Below, piece after piece: positions 33,765 to 42,722 of a stretch of DNA of 64,000 nucleotides. The stretch is from the NCBI RefSeq assembly GCF_031457805.1, contig NZ_JAVDXI010000001.1, positions 989,875-1,053,874 of the forward strand. The letters are read 5' to 3'. The position numbers and the translations under genes are program-made. Within the stretch, counting starts at the first letter, position 1, and every line of letters begins with the position of its first letter. The DNA is from Caulobacter sp031457805. Its GTDB lineage: Bacteria; Pseudomonadota; Alphaproteobacteria; Caulobacterales; Caulobacteraceae. The notes beneath the pieces were generated by a model, which did not search any database, was not told the origin of the DNA, and saw nothing but the letters and a program-made list of their open reading frames with translations.

Positions 33765-35845
33765 GGCGTCGTCGCCGGCTTGGCGGCAGCCGGCACGGCG
33801 CTGATCGGGGCCGAAGAGGCGACCGGGCGAGCGGCGTTCAGATAGTCACGCATCACAGCATCAAGCGAGTTGTCGCCGTCCTGCGTCGTCATCGGCGGCA
33901 GGTTGCGCATGTAGTCATAGCGCGGCGCGGTCAGGTCGCGCGCATCAGCGCTGCTGCGGATTATGCGGGGGCGGATGAAGACCATCAGGTTGGTCTTCTT
34001 GCGTTCGTGCGCCGTGCTCCGGAACAGGGCGCCCAGACCCGGGACCTCACCCAGGCCGGGGGTGCGCTGGGCCGATTGTGTTTCCTGCTGATCCAGCAGG
34101 CCGCCCAGGACGACGATGTCGCCGTCGTCGACCAGGGCCGTCGTCTCGATCTCGCGCTTGTTGATGATCAGCTCGCTGGAGCCGACGCTGACCGGACCGG
34201 CGACGCTGGAGACCTCCTGGCGCAGGAACAGGGTGATGCCGCCGCCCGCATTGATCTGCGGCTTCACCTCCAGCTGGATGCCGACGTTCTGGCGTTGGAT
34301 GGTGCGGAACGGATTGGCGTTAGAGTCGCCCAGCACTTCGCCCGTGGTGATCGGCACTTCCTGGCCGACCAGAATGCGGGCCTCTTCGTTGTCCAGCGTC
34401 ATGATCGACGGCGTCGACAGAAGGTTGGAGCCCGTGTCCTTCTTCACCGCATTGATAATTGCGCCAAACAGCGCATCACCGCTGCGGCCGTAAACGCCTG
34501 AGGTCACGCCCGAGGCGGTCAGTAACGAGCTGACGGCGGCGTCGCGCAAGGATTTTAACGCCTCAGTGTCGGCGCCGCTGTTGGTGGTGGCCGCCGCCCC
34601 GACCAGCGGCAGCAGGCTGGGCGTGGCGTTGGTGTAGTTGGTCGCGACGAACGGAACGGTGCCGTTGGTCCCCCCCAGCAGGAACTGCACGCCCAGCTGC
34701 TTGGCGGCGCCGTCGGTGACCTCGACGACGATGGCCTCGACCAGAACCTGTTCACGGCGGACATCGAGCTGGCGGATGACTTCGGCGAGGGTGCGCTGGG
34801 TTTCGGGCGGCGCGTTGATGATCAGGGCGTTGGCGCCCGGGAAGCGCGCGATGGTGGCCTGCGGCCCGTTGGCGGACGCGGTCGCGGCGATCGGCGTGGC
34901 CGTGGCGGTCGAGGCTGGCGGAGCGCCCGTAGCGGTCCGGACGTTGCTCAGGCCGCGCGAAGACGAGGTCGTCACCGAGGTGGTCGCCTGACCCACCAGT
35001 TGCTGCAGGACCGGCAGCATCTGCTCGGCGTTGGCGTGACGCAGGAACACCACACGTACGTCGTCGCTGGACTCGGCGCGACGATCCAGGTCGGCGATGA
35101 CCGGCAATAGGCGCTGGACGGCGTCGGAGTCGCCTCGCAACAGAACCGAGTTGCTGCTGTCGACCGCAACGACGGTGACCGCGCCCCGCCCGCTCTTACC
35201 CTCGGCGCCCGGCATCGTGAGCATGTCGTTGAGGACCTGAGCGATCTCGCGCGCCGAGCTGTGAGTCAGGGTGACGGTGTGGACCATCGCCCGGTCCTGA
35301 TCGACCTGGGCCAAAAGGCCGCGAATGCGGCGGACATTGTCGGCGTAGTCGGCCACCACCACCACCGCGCCGCGCGGGTTGGCCACGACCTGACCCTGTG
35401 GCCCGACCAGCGGCTTGAGCATCTCGACCGCGCTGGCCGCGTCCAGAGTGCGTAGACGGAACACTTCGGTAGCGAACTGGCCGCCCGCCGCCGACGGCTG
35501 ACGGGCCGCGTTCTCAGACGGCTCAATGCGGTAGGCGCCGTTGCCGGCCGGGGTGGCTACGAAGTTGTTGGCGCGCAGCGTGGCGAGGAACACTTCGAAC
35601 AGTTCACGACGGTTCAACGGGCCGTTGCTGGCGACGGTCACCGTGCCCTTGACGCGTGGATCGATGATGAAGGTCGTACCCGTTGACTTGGCGACGTCCT
35701 GGATGAAAACGCGGATATCCGCATCCTGGACGTTGAGAAGTTGGGTCTGGGCCAGCACAGGGGCTGGGCCAAGGATCGCGCCCCCGATGGTGAGCGCTGC
35801 GGCGACAACGATGAGAAGAGAGCGCGACGAAGCGACCTTGGTCAT
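33761..35845 (-). CDS. gspD: Type II secretion secretin GspD
   Basis: 694 residues: signal peptide ending PVLAQ, N0-N3 ring domains (LLNVQDADIRVFIQDVAKST; VFRLRTLDAASAVEMLKPLV), a Thr/Ala-rich insertion near 325-345, the secretin core with LLSTPSIMTLDNEEARILVGQEVPI, and the C-terminal VVLGGLLDQQETQ and VPGLGALFR. Outer-membrane channel. The pilotin-binding tail is Ala/Pro-rich. Confidence 0.95.
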   Translation of the reverse strand: MTKVASSRSLLIVVAAALTIGGAILGPAPVLAQTQLLNVQDADIRVFIQDVAKSTGTTFIIDPRVKGTVTVASNGPLNRRELFEVFLATLRANNFVATPAGNGAYRIEPSENAARQPSAAGGQFATEVFRLRTLDAASAVEMLKPLVGPQGQVVANPRGAVVVVADYADNVRRIRGLLAQVDQDRAMVHTVTLTHSSAREIAQVLNDMLTMPGAEGKSGRGAVTVVAVDSSNSVLLRGDSDAVQRLLPVIADLDRRAESSDDVRVVFLRHANAEQMLPVLQQLVGQATTSVTTSSSRGLSNVRTATGAPPASTATATPIAATASANGPQATIARFPGANALIINAPPETQRTLAEVIRQLDVRREQVLVEAIVVEVTDGAAKQLGVQFLLGGTNGTVPFVATNYTNATPSLLPLVGAAATTNSGADTEALKSLRDAAVSSLLTASGVTSGVYGRSGDALFGAIINAVKKDTGSNLLSTPSIMTLDNEEARILVGQEVPITTGEVLGDSNANPFRTIQRQNVGIQLEVKPQINAGGGITLFLRQEVSSVAGPVSVGSSELIINKREIETTALVDDGDIVVLGGLLDQQETQSAQRTPGLGEVPGLGALFRSTAHERKKTNLMVFIRPRIIRSSADARDLTAPRYDYMRNLPPMTTQDGDNSLDAVMRDYLNAARPVASSAPISAVPAAAKPATTP

Positions 35846-36279
35846 TGGGACACCGGAAAAGAGAGAGTCGCGCGCGCGCCGCCGCGGGACAGTTCGACGT
35901 GATCGGCGGCGACCAAGGCCAGGATGACGCCATCGGCGATCGTGTCACCTACGGCGTAGGATTTCTGGACGCCATCGGGCCCGGCGATGATGGCCGATCC
36001 CCCCCCTGCCCCGCCGGACCGTACGCCAAAGAGGCGCAAGCCATCGGTCGCCGAGGCCCCCGTGGCGCCAGGACTCGCCCCAAAGGCGTCAAACCGGGAC
36101 AGCACGCCGAAATCGGCCGACGGCCGCGGCGCCTTGGTCGGCGACGAGACCGTACCGACGGGCCCGGCGAAGACCCAGATCAGGCGCGCCGCTTGGGCGG
36201 CGAGCGCCAGAACGAGAAGGACCTCCAGCACGAGGATGACTCGAGAACCCGGCGAACGAAAAAGGTCAGAAAGTGACAA
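35842..36279 (-). CDS. gspC: Type II secretion protein GspC
   Basis: 145 residues: N-terminal TM helix (SRVILVLEVLLVLALAAQAARLIW) and the HR domain (LRLFGVRSGGAGGGSAIIAGPDG, SYAVGDTIADGVILALVAADHVEL). No PDZ domain, so a short GspC. First gene of the operon, overlapping gspD by 4 nt. Connects platform to secretin. Confidence 0.88.
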   Translation of the reverse strand: MSLSDLFRSPGSRVILVLEVLLVLALAAQAARLIWVFAGPVGTVSSPTKAPRPSADFGVLSRFDAFGASPGATGASATDGLRLFGVRSGGAGGGSAIIAGPDGVQKSYAVGDTIADGVILALVAADHVELSRGGARATLSFPVSQ

Positions 36280-36340
36280 TGGGGTCCGCCAACAGGTCGC
36301 TTAGGCTCGATGCGATGTAGCGCGGCGGCGCCGCAGTTCC

Positions 36341-36369
36341 GCGACAATATCGCTACAGAAAAATGACAA
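36341..36369 (-). promoter_or_regulatory. Triple 7-nt direct repeat, candidate Pho box of the gsp operon
   Basis: On the minus strand TTGTCAT (36363-36369), CTGTAGC (36352-36358) and TTGTCGC (36341-36347) follow each other with exactly 4-nt spacers, an 11-nt period as in PhoB sites. It is 62-90 nt upstream of gspC and overlaps the T-tract of the receptor's terminator. Confidence 0.6.
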
Positions 36370-36370
36370 A

Positions 36371-36403
36371 CGCTCCCGGTTCGGACGATCCGATCCGGGA
36401 GCG
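36371..36403 (-). terminator. Terminator of the TonB-receptor gene
   Basis: CGCTCCCGG (36371-36379) pairs with CCGGGAGCG (36395-36403); minus-strand transcription then meets TTTGTCATTTTT. It separates the receptor from the gsp operon, which therefore needs its own promoter. Confidence 0.75.
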
Positions 36404-36469
36404 CTGCTGCCTTACGCACGATGCGAAGCCCGCCTATGGAAGGCAGAGCCCGCTCTTTCGACAGACCGA

Positions 36470-39130
36470 CTAGAACCTCGCCGAAGCGCCGATTGAGAAG
36501 AAACGACCAACGTCATAGGTATTGACGTCGACACGGTTCTTGCCCGCTTTCTGGTACTCTTCGTAGCCCACGCCAGTGAGGTTACGGGCTTCGAACTTCA
36601 GCTCGACCTCGCGCCCCCACAGTTCCAGGCCTTGGCGCGCGACGAAGTCGATGCGCGTGCCCGGATAGGCCTCGACGTCCGGCTGCCCGCTGTTGACGAG
36701 ACCGCGGCTGGTCACCCGCTTGCTGGCGTAGTTGATCAGTAGGGTCTGCTGCGACAGGCGCTCGGTGTCCTCAAGACCCAATTGCAGGTTGACCACATGA
36801 TCCGACTGACCCGTCAGCGGCGCGCCGTCGGTGAAATAGTCGGTCGCCTTGGTCGAGGTCGCAGCGAAGACCGCGACGGTGTCGCCAGCCGAAACCTGAA
36901 GCTCCGACTTGGAGTAGGTGTAGTTGGCGATCGCCACGACGCGACGGCTGGCCCAGAAGTCGCCCTTGAAGTCCGAAAGGTCGAAGTACTTTTGCACTTC
37001 GAACTCGGCGCCATAGAGCTTGGCCTTCGGCGCGTTGGCGAAGCTGGTCGACAGATCGCTGCCCGACACGAAGCTCTCGATCGGACGATCGATGGTCTTG
37101 TAGAAGCCCGCGACCGTCAGGCGCTGGTCGCTGGCGAAGTACCATTCATACCGACCTTCGAGGTTGGTCAGCTTGCTGTCCGTCAGCAGCGGGTTGCCGC
37201 GATACATGCGGTTGCTGTCGGGGTCGAAATAGAACTGGTAGATCAGTTCGCGGAACTGCGGACGGGCGATCGTCTTCGACGCGCTGAGACGGATCTGAGA
37301 GTCTTGGATCCCTCGCCAAGTGGCGGTGGCGGAGGGCAGCCAGTAGTTCTCGTTCTGACGGGTCGACGCCAGCGAGGCCCCCGGGGTCTTAAAGACCTCG
37401 GTCGGCGCCACCTTCAGGCGGGCGGTCTCATAGCGGACGCCCACGTCGAAATCGAGATCCTGGAACACCGTGCCATTGACCTTGCCGTAGGCCGCATGGT
37501 TCTGCAGCTGGGCGCGGAAGGCCGGGTTGCCTTCGTTGGTGTCCACGAGCGCGATGTTAAAATTCTTGATGATCGCCGGCGCCAGCAGCAGATCCGGACG
37601 CAGCATGTCGACGCCGCGCGGGAAGCTGTTCGGCGCCTGGAACTGGAAGTCACGGCGCGAGCTGTCGCGATCGGTATGGACGTAAGCGTAGCCGACCGTC
37701 GCGGCGAAGGTCGGGGCCAGCTTGTAGGTAGCGTCGACGCCGCCTGACCACAGGTCTTCGTCCAGATCCGAATAGCTGATCCGCGCGTCGCCGCCGTTAC
37801 CGTTGTTCAGGCGGTTGACGAAGTACTGGCCGAACGGATCGGCCGCAGCGTTCGTGCGCACATACTCCAGCGAAAGCTCTGCCGGCGCCTTGCGCTGGGT
37901 GTTGGCGTAGCTGGCGCGAACGTCGACGTTGAGCTTATCCATCGGCCGAAATTCGCCGACCAGCTGAGTGTTGATCAGCTGACGCTCAAACCAGCCAGTG
38001 TTCTGCTGCATGTAGTCGACGGTGGTGCCGCCGCGACGGCCCATGGCGAGGCGCGTGTTCTTGATCGTGTCGTGGACGTAGAGGTTGGTCCAACGGACCT
38101 TGTTCTCGCCAAAGCCCAGCGACGCGCCGAACAGCCCGTTCAGGACCATGCGATTGTCCGTGCTGACGCGGCGGAAATCCGATTCCCTATCCGCGAGATC
38201 GGCGTTCAGCGAGCTTTGAATCTGAGCGTCGCGAGTGGTCCAGCGGTTGCTGAAACCGACCGTACCGATGATGCCGAGATCCATCGAGTCGAGGTCGAAC
38301 GGCTTGGCCGCCGTGATATCCATCGAATAGTTGGCCGGCAGGTGGTTCCACTTCTGGACCACGCCGTTGCGGCTGTTGACCAGTTGGCTGGCGATCGCGG
38401 CGGTGTCGACCTTGCCCGAGCTGATCCGCTCGCCGCTGGCGAAGAAGGCTGCCAGGGCTGAGGGCGTGTCGCGGTTGCCGTTATCGAAGCCTGTCCAATC
38501 GGACTTGCTGCCGTAGTAGTCATAGCCCAGCTGATTGGTGGTTTCGGTGTCGCCGGACACCGAACCGCCGATGCTGATGAAGCCCTCGTTCGGGATCGAC
38601 TTCGTCGTCAGGTTGATCACGCCGCCGCCGAACTCGCCGGGGAAGTTGGCGGAATAGCTCTTCTGAACCAGCGACGAGGCGATCACGCGGCTAGGGAACA
38701 GATCCAGCGGGACCACGCGCTTCAACGGCTCAGGGCTGGGCAGCGGCGAACCGTTCAAGAGCGCCAGCGAGTAGCGATCACCCAGACCACGCACATAGAC
38801 ATAGCCGTTGCCCACCAGGGTGACGCCCGTAACGCGGGTCAGCGCGCCCGCGATATTGCCTTCGCCGGTGCGCGCGATTTCAGCCGCGCTGAGAACCGAA
38901 ACGACCTGCGAGCCAGTGCGAACCACATTACCCGAGCGGTTGGCCGTGACGACCACCGCGTCGACCATGCCCGGGATCGAGACTTCGGGTTGCTGGAAAT
39001 TGGACTGCGCCGCCGCAGCGGTCGGCTTAGCGGCCTCTTCGGCCGACGGAGCGGTCTGCGCCAGAGCCCAGGTCGGCATCGAGAGCGCGGTCGAAAGGAG
39101 CAGCAGGGACGTTAGCCGACGCGTAATCAT
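36470..39130 (-). CDS. TonB-dependent receptor
   Basis: About 886 residues: signal peptide (LTSLLLLSTALSMPTWALA), plug domain (VDAVVVTANRSGNVVRTGSQ, ALTRVTGVTLVGNGYVYVRGLGDRYSLALLNG), barrel, ending in the aromatic signature SIGASARF. ATG 39130 is preferred over TTG 39136, with a G-rich ribosome site. Outer-membrane uptake of a chelate or polymer. Its place between the ElpS-like gene and gspC suggests a phosphate-related substrate; the ligand is not known. Confidence 0.92.
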   Translation of the reverse strand: MITRRLTSLLLLSTALSMPTWALAQTAPSAEEAAKPTAAAAQSNFQQPEVSIPGMVDAVVVTANRSGNVVRTGSQVVSVLSAAEIARTGEGNIAGALTRVTGVTLVGNGYVYVRGLGDRYSLALLNGSPLPSPEPLKRVVPLDLFPSRVIASSLVQKSYSANFPGEFGGGVINLTTKSIPNEGFISIGGSVSGDTETTNQLGYDYYGSKSDWTGFDNGNRDTPSALAAFFASGERISSGKVDTAAIASQLVNSRNGVVQKWNHLPANYSMDITAAKPFDLDSMDLGIIGTVGFSNRWTTRDAQIQSSLNADLADRESDFRRVSTDNRMVLNGLFGASLGFGENKVRWTNLYVHDTIKNTRLAMGRRGGTTVDYMQQNTGWFERQLINTQLVGEFRPMDKLNVDVRASYANTQRKAPAELSLEYVRTNAAADPFGQYFVNRLNNGNGGDARISYSDLDEDLWSGGVDATYKLAPTFAATVGYAYVHTDRDSSRRDFQFQAPNSFPRGVDMLRPDLLLAPAIIKNFNIALVDTNEGNPAFRAQLQNHAAYGKVNGTVFQDLDFDVGVRYETARLKVAPTEVFKTPGASLASTRQNENYWLPSATATWRGIQDSQIRLSASKTIARPQFRELIYQFYFDPDSNRMYRGNPLLTDSKLTNLEGRYEWYFASDQRLTVAGFYKTIDRPIESFVSGSDLSTSFANAPKAKLYGAEFEVQKYFDLSDFKGDFWASRRVVAIANYTYSKSELQVSAGDTVAVFAATSTKATDYFTDGAPLTGQSDHVVNLQLGLEDTERLSQQTLLINYASKRVTSRGLVNSGQPDVEAYPGTRIDFVARQGLELWGREVELKFEARNLTGVGYEEYQKAGKNRVDVNTYDVGRFFSIGASARF

Positions 39131-39218
39131 ATCCAATCCCCCCGGGGAGTTAGCCAGGTAAAAGTATGGGGGGCAGCCGTCTTCCAGCCGCCCCCCGCTT
39201 CAGCCAAACCGCGTCGGC

Positions 39219-40757
39219 TTAGTTGGTCGGCAGAGACGTGCAGCTCGTGCTCGTCGAACCGAAGTTCGCCGCAGCGCTGTTGCAGGTCCAGCCGGCGTAC
39301 CACGTGTCGTTGCTGTCTTTGACGGCGCCGATGTTGGTGGCGGCGCCAAAGAAGGCGCCCAGGCCCGTGACGTTGAACACGGCGACCGCCAGTTCGTTGG
39401 CACCGTTGACGAAGGCGTTCAGCGTCGAGGTGAAGGCGTCGTTGTTGTTGTTGCCGCCCGAACCAAACTGAGCCGACACGGTCGTCGCGTTGTAGGTGCC
39501 CGTGCCCAGGTACTTGGTCGCGTTACAGCTCATGACGAACGAGCGAGCCGTCAGCGTCGCCGGGGTCGCACCCGAACCGTTCATGCGCAGGCATTCGTTG
39601 TTCGGCGAAACGATGATGCTGTTGGCGATCGTCGTGTCCGAGTTGCCGCGAAGCAGGATCGAGGCTTGGTCGTTGGCTTCGTTGTTGCTGCTGACCTGAC
39701 GCTGGATCATCGTGAAGTTCGAGATCCGCAGATCGGTGCGCGGCAGTTCGGTCTCACGACCATTGCTGTCGATTTCCATCAGGGCGTCGCCAGCGCCATC
39801 GCGCTGGATCATCAGGCCGTACTGGAAGCTGGCGCGCGCGCCGACATCGACGTCGAGGCTGTCGTCGTCAGCGCCGACCGACACATAGTACTTCATCTGC
39901 GGCACGCCGCCGAAGAACTCAACGCCATCGTCCGAGCTGTTGTAGCTCTGGATGTGGCTCAGCACCGTGCCGCTGCCGACGCCCGACGGGGTCAGCGACT
40001 GCAGTTCGACGTTCGAGCCGAGCACATAGCCCGAGTAGCGGATTTGCACATACCGCATCGTGCCGCTGCTGTCGGCGTCATCCGCGCCGCCAAACAACGC
40101 CGGGTCGGCCGCGCCTTCGGTCTGACGCTCGCAGGTGTTGGCCGCGGTCGAACCGGTGGTGCAGTCGGTGACCTTCGCGCGACCCAGCAGCACGACGCCG
40201 CCCCACTGGCCTTGCGAGGTTTCGGTGTTCAGGCCCAGAACGTTGTCACGGCTGGTGAAGACGATCGGACGCGTAGCCGTGCCGACGGCGTTGATCTTGT
40301 TGCCGCGATTGACTGCCAGCCAGGACACGCCCGAACCGCCGTAGACGATGACGCCCGGCTCGATGGTCAGGGTGACGTTCGAGTCGGCCGAGGTCTTGGT
40401 GAAGCCGCCGTCGGTGCCGACGTCAACGCGACCAGCCATTTGGTAGAGAAGGCCCGCGATCTTCGGAAGCGTGATCGAGCGGTTGATGCGCGACGGAAGG
40501 GTGCAGACGCGCCACGTGCCCGTCGGGCCCGTGATGGTGCCGTCGTCCTTCAGGCCTTGCGGGTCGGCGATCGTCGGGCAACCCGAGGCCGGAGTCACGC
40601 CAGCCGGTGTGGTCGGGGTGGTGGGTGTGGTCGGGGTGGTCGGGTTGTTGATCGTGACGTTGCCGCCCGTTCCCGGCGAAGAAATGTCATCGGATCCGCA
40701 GCCGGCCAGCGCCAGCGCCGCGCCGCTCACGAGCAATAGGTTTCTATACAGCTTCAC
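39219..40757 (-). CDS. elpS: ElpS-like extracellular lipoprotein, candidate T2SS substrate
   Basis: 512 residues, GTG start with AGGGG upstream. Lipobox ALALAGC, Gly/Thr/Pro linker (PTTPTTPTTPTTP), then a repetitive, low-charge beta-rich domain (VTLTIEPGVIVYGGSGVSWL, GQWGGVVLLGRAKV, IQSYNSSDDGVEFFGGV) suggestive of a beta-helix. C. crescentus ElpS is a lipoprotein secreted by an adjacent T2SS under phosphate starvation; gene order here matches what I recall. Substrate status is inference. Upstream region may carry a weak Pho-like half site. Confidence 0.72.
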   Translation of the reverse strand: MKLYRNLLLVSGAALALAGCGSDDISSPGTGGNVTINNPTTPTTPTTPTTPAGVTPASGCPTIADPQGLKDDGTITGPTGTWRVCTLPSRINRSITLPKIAGLLYQMAGRVDVGTDGGFTKTSADSNVTLTIEPGVIVYGGSGVSWLAVNRGNKINAVGTATRPIVFTSRDNVLGLNTETSQGQWGGVVLLGRAKVTDCTTGSTAANTCERQTEGAADPALFGGADDADSSGTMRYVQIRYSGYVLGSNVELQSLTPSGVGSGTVLSHIQSYNSSDDGVEFFGGVPQMKYYVSVGADDDSLDVDVGARASFQYGLMIQRDGAGDALMEIDSNGRETELPRTDLRISNFTMIQRQVSSNNEANDQASILLRGNSDTTIANSIIVSPNNECLRMNGSGATPATLTARSFVMSCNATKYLGTGTYNATTVSAQFGSGGNNNNDAFTSTLNAFVNGANELAVAVFNVTGLGAFFGAATNIGAVKDSNDTWYAGWTCNSAAANFGSTSTSCTSLPTN

Positions 40758-41177
40758 AGGAGCCCCTCTGGTTTCTCAAGCCGCGACGAACGCAGGCGGT
40801 CACGCCGTGGGAGCTGTTTAGTCGTGAATTGTGACAGTTTTTTCCAGAATTCCGGAAGTCCCACATGCGCATCATTGTGCGCCAACGCCGATTGTACAGA
40901 AAACCTCAACCAAACCGATAATTAACACAGCGCCAAAAGCGGCCAAAGTCGTCAATTGTGAATTTTTAATTCTCAAATCGATTTAGAATATCAACATATT
41001 TTTACATTTTCATGACGATTGAAATATTTATTTTTTATTGGCAGACACTCTTGACTCTGACTATTTCACGGCGGAATCCATTTACTTAGGCAGAATTCTG
41101 AAAGGCTATTTAATCCGTGGTGTGACTATATTCGTGCCGCGAATTCGAGCCTTAAAGCGCTCCGGGGCCACACGGCA
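40758..41177. other. AT-rich intergenic region between ElpS-like and MobC-like genes
   Basis: 420 nt of clearly lower GC, without a gene. It marks the junction between the secretion locus and mobile debris. On the minus strand a CTGTCAC (40831-40837) followed 4 nt later by CACGACT (40820-40826) is a weak Pho-box-like element upstream of the lipoprotein gene. Confidence 0.5.
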
Positions 41178-41759
41178 TTGAAGTATACGGCTCATCTTGG
41201 CTTTCTGCTCCCCGATGATCTTCGCGAGCAGTTTGACCGCTACGCCGCCAACCGCGGCGGCCGGTCGGCCGCTCTGCGCTTGCTTGTCGCGCAAGCTTTG
41301 GCGGCCGAAGGCGGCGATATCACCCCGCCGCCTTCAGCGCGAAGCGAGCGAGGCGTTGGCGAGCCCATTACGATACGACTGCCTGTCGACGACTTGGCGC
41401 GCTTAGACGAAGAATGCGACGCGATGGGCATGTCGCGCGGACAATGGCTGCTGTCCTGCGTACGCAATCGCCTGAGAGGCAGTCGACATTTTGGCCCGGT
41501 AGACCGCACCCGCCTAGCCAAGATCGTCTCGGAACTGCGGCACATCAAAACGATTCTATTCCGATGCGCAGGAACCTTGGAGCGAGCTCCACGAGACACA
41601 TCAGTTCTCGACGATACCCTGAAAGTCATATCTCGAATTTCATCAGATAACGATCGCATTGTTGACGATATAGAGACGTCACTTCGAGGAAACGATCGCT
41701 ACTGGCGACAAAATCTATCTCGTCTAGAACATGAACATGAGCAAAACAATTCAATGTAG
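41178..41759 (+). CDS. MobC-like ribbon-helix-helix protein
   Basis: 193 residues, TTG start. Two RHH-like segments: FLLPDDLREQFDRYAANRGG RS and ITIRLPVDDLARLDEECDAMGMSRGQWL, then RTRLAKIVSELRHIKTILFRCA, which resembles relaxosome accessory (MobC) proteins, and a charged C-terminal helix. No relaxase gene follows. Codon use in the C-terminus is poorer in G/C than in neighbours. Probably a relic of a mobilizable plasmid or element. Confidence 0.5.
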   Translation: MKYTAHLGFLLPDDLREQFDRYAANRGGRSAALRLLVAQALAAEGGDITPPPSARSERGVGEPITIRLPVDDLARLDEECDAMGMSRGQWLLSCVRNRLRGSRHFGPVDRTRLAKIVSELRHIKTILFRCAGTLERAPRDTSVLDDTLKVISRISSDNDRIVDDIETSLRGNDRYWRQNLSRLEHEHEQNNSM

Positions 41760-41872
41760 ATTATTTTCCATTTGAAGAAAATGTTACAAATGTCCCCAAA
41801 TACATTTGCAATTGAAAGACACCTTCAGGATAATACCAACTTTTCTCCGCAACTCGGGCCGGCCGGGGCTTT

Positions 41873-42292
41873 GTGCGGAGACTGAATTTGAAACTCCTGT
41901 CGCTCAAGCGCCACCGCTTCCTGCCAGACGTCATCAGACACGCGGTGTGGCTCTATTTCCGTTTTAGCTTGAGCCTCCGCGACGTCGAATGTCTCCTCGC
42001 CGAGCGCAGTATCGAAGTCAGCTACGAGACGATCCGATGCTGGACCAAGAAGTTCGGACCGGCCATCGCTAGGCGCTTGAAGAAGCTGCGCCCCTCCCCT
42101 TCGCCACGCTGGCATCTCGACGAAGTGGCCTGCCGGACAGACGGCAGCCACATGTATCTCTGGCGCGCGGTCGACGATGAAGGCGAGGTTCTCGACCTGC
42201 TGGTGCAGCGCCGACGCGACACGAGGGCAGCCCGAAAGCTCCTTGAGCGACTGCTGCGGCGAAAACCCATCGAGCCCCAAGCGCGATCATGA
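41873..42292 (+). pseudogene. IS6-family transposase, 3'-truncated
   Basis: Encodes the N-terminal HTH (HAVWLYFRFSLSLRDVECLLAERSIEVSYETIRCW) and first catalytic Asp region (WHLDEVACRTDGSHMYLWRAVDDEGEVLDLLVQRRRDTRAA) of IS6/IS26-type DDE transposases. After KPIEPQ the frame closes and the remaining half, including the final Glu of DDE, is missing. GTG start. Inactive fragment at the edge of the sulfide/metal island. Confidence 0.85.
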
Positions 42293-42584
42293 GTTGCTAA
42301 GGTGTGCCGTAAACCGACCTTGTTACATCTCCAACAATTGGCCGTTCAGCCTCTTATTGAAATCATCAATGGCGCCGAGACTGCGGTCGACCTGCTCGTT
42401 CTACGGCTTCCGGTAGTAGACCGGCTCATTGACGTTGGCGCGTCCCATCGCCGCGACTGCCAATATCAGGCTCCAGCGCCCGCCCTCTCATTTGAACTGG
42501 CAACCAAGCGATGATCCGGCCCCACGGCGAACGTGGGGTGCGCCGCCTGGTGTCCAGCCAGGCGGCCTGAAGACCTGGTTCGCC
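42293..42584. other. Remnant DNA between IS6 fragment and cydX
   Basis: No gene. It contains a GCCGCCTGG/CCAGGCGGC hairpin (42542-42566) after cydX on the minus strand; without a T-run it is a doubtful terminator. Confidence 0.4.
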
Positions 42585-42704
42585 TCAGGCCTCCCCCTCG
42601 TCGACGTCGCCGTCGTCGAGCATGTTGAACTCAAACCAAACCCCGTTGAGCACGCCGAAGGCGACAGCCAGGCCCAGGCCGAGGATCCAGGTGAAATACC
42701 ACAT
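42585..42704 (-). CDS. cydX: Cytochrome bd oxidase small subunit CydX
   Basis: 39 residues, too short for routine ORF calling: MWYFTWILGLGLAVAFGVLN then GVWFEFNMLDDGDVDEGEA. The MWYFxWILGxGLAxAFG start is diagnostic of CydX, a single-TM subunit stabilising the haems. GGAAAC lies upstream, 18 nt after cydB. The acidic tail is normal for the family. Confidence 0.93.
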   Translation of the reverse strand: MWYFTWILGLGLAVAFGVLNGVWFEFNMLDDGDVDEGEA

Positions 42705-42722
42705 CGGTTTGTTTCCTTCGGA

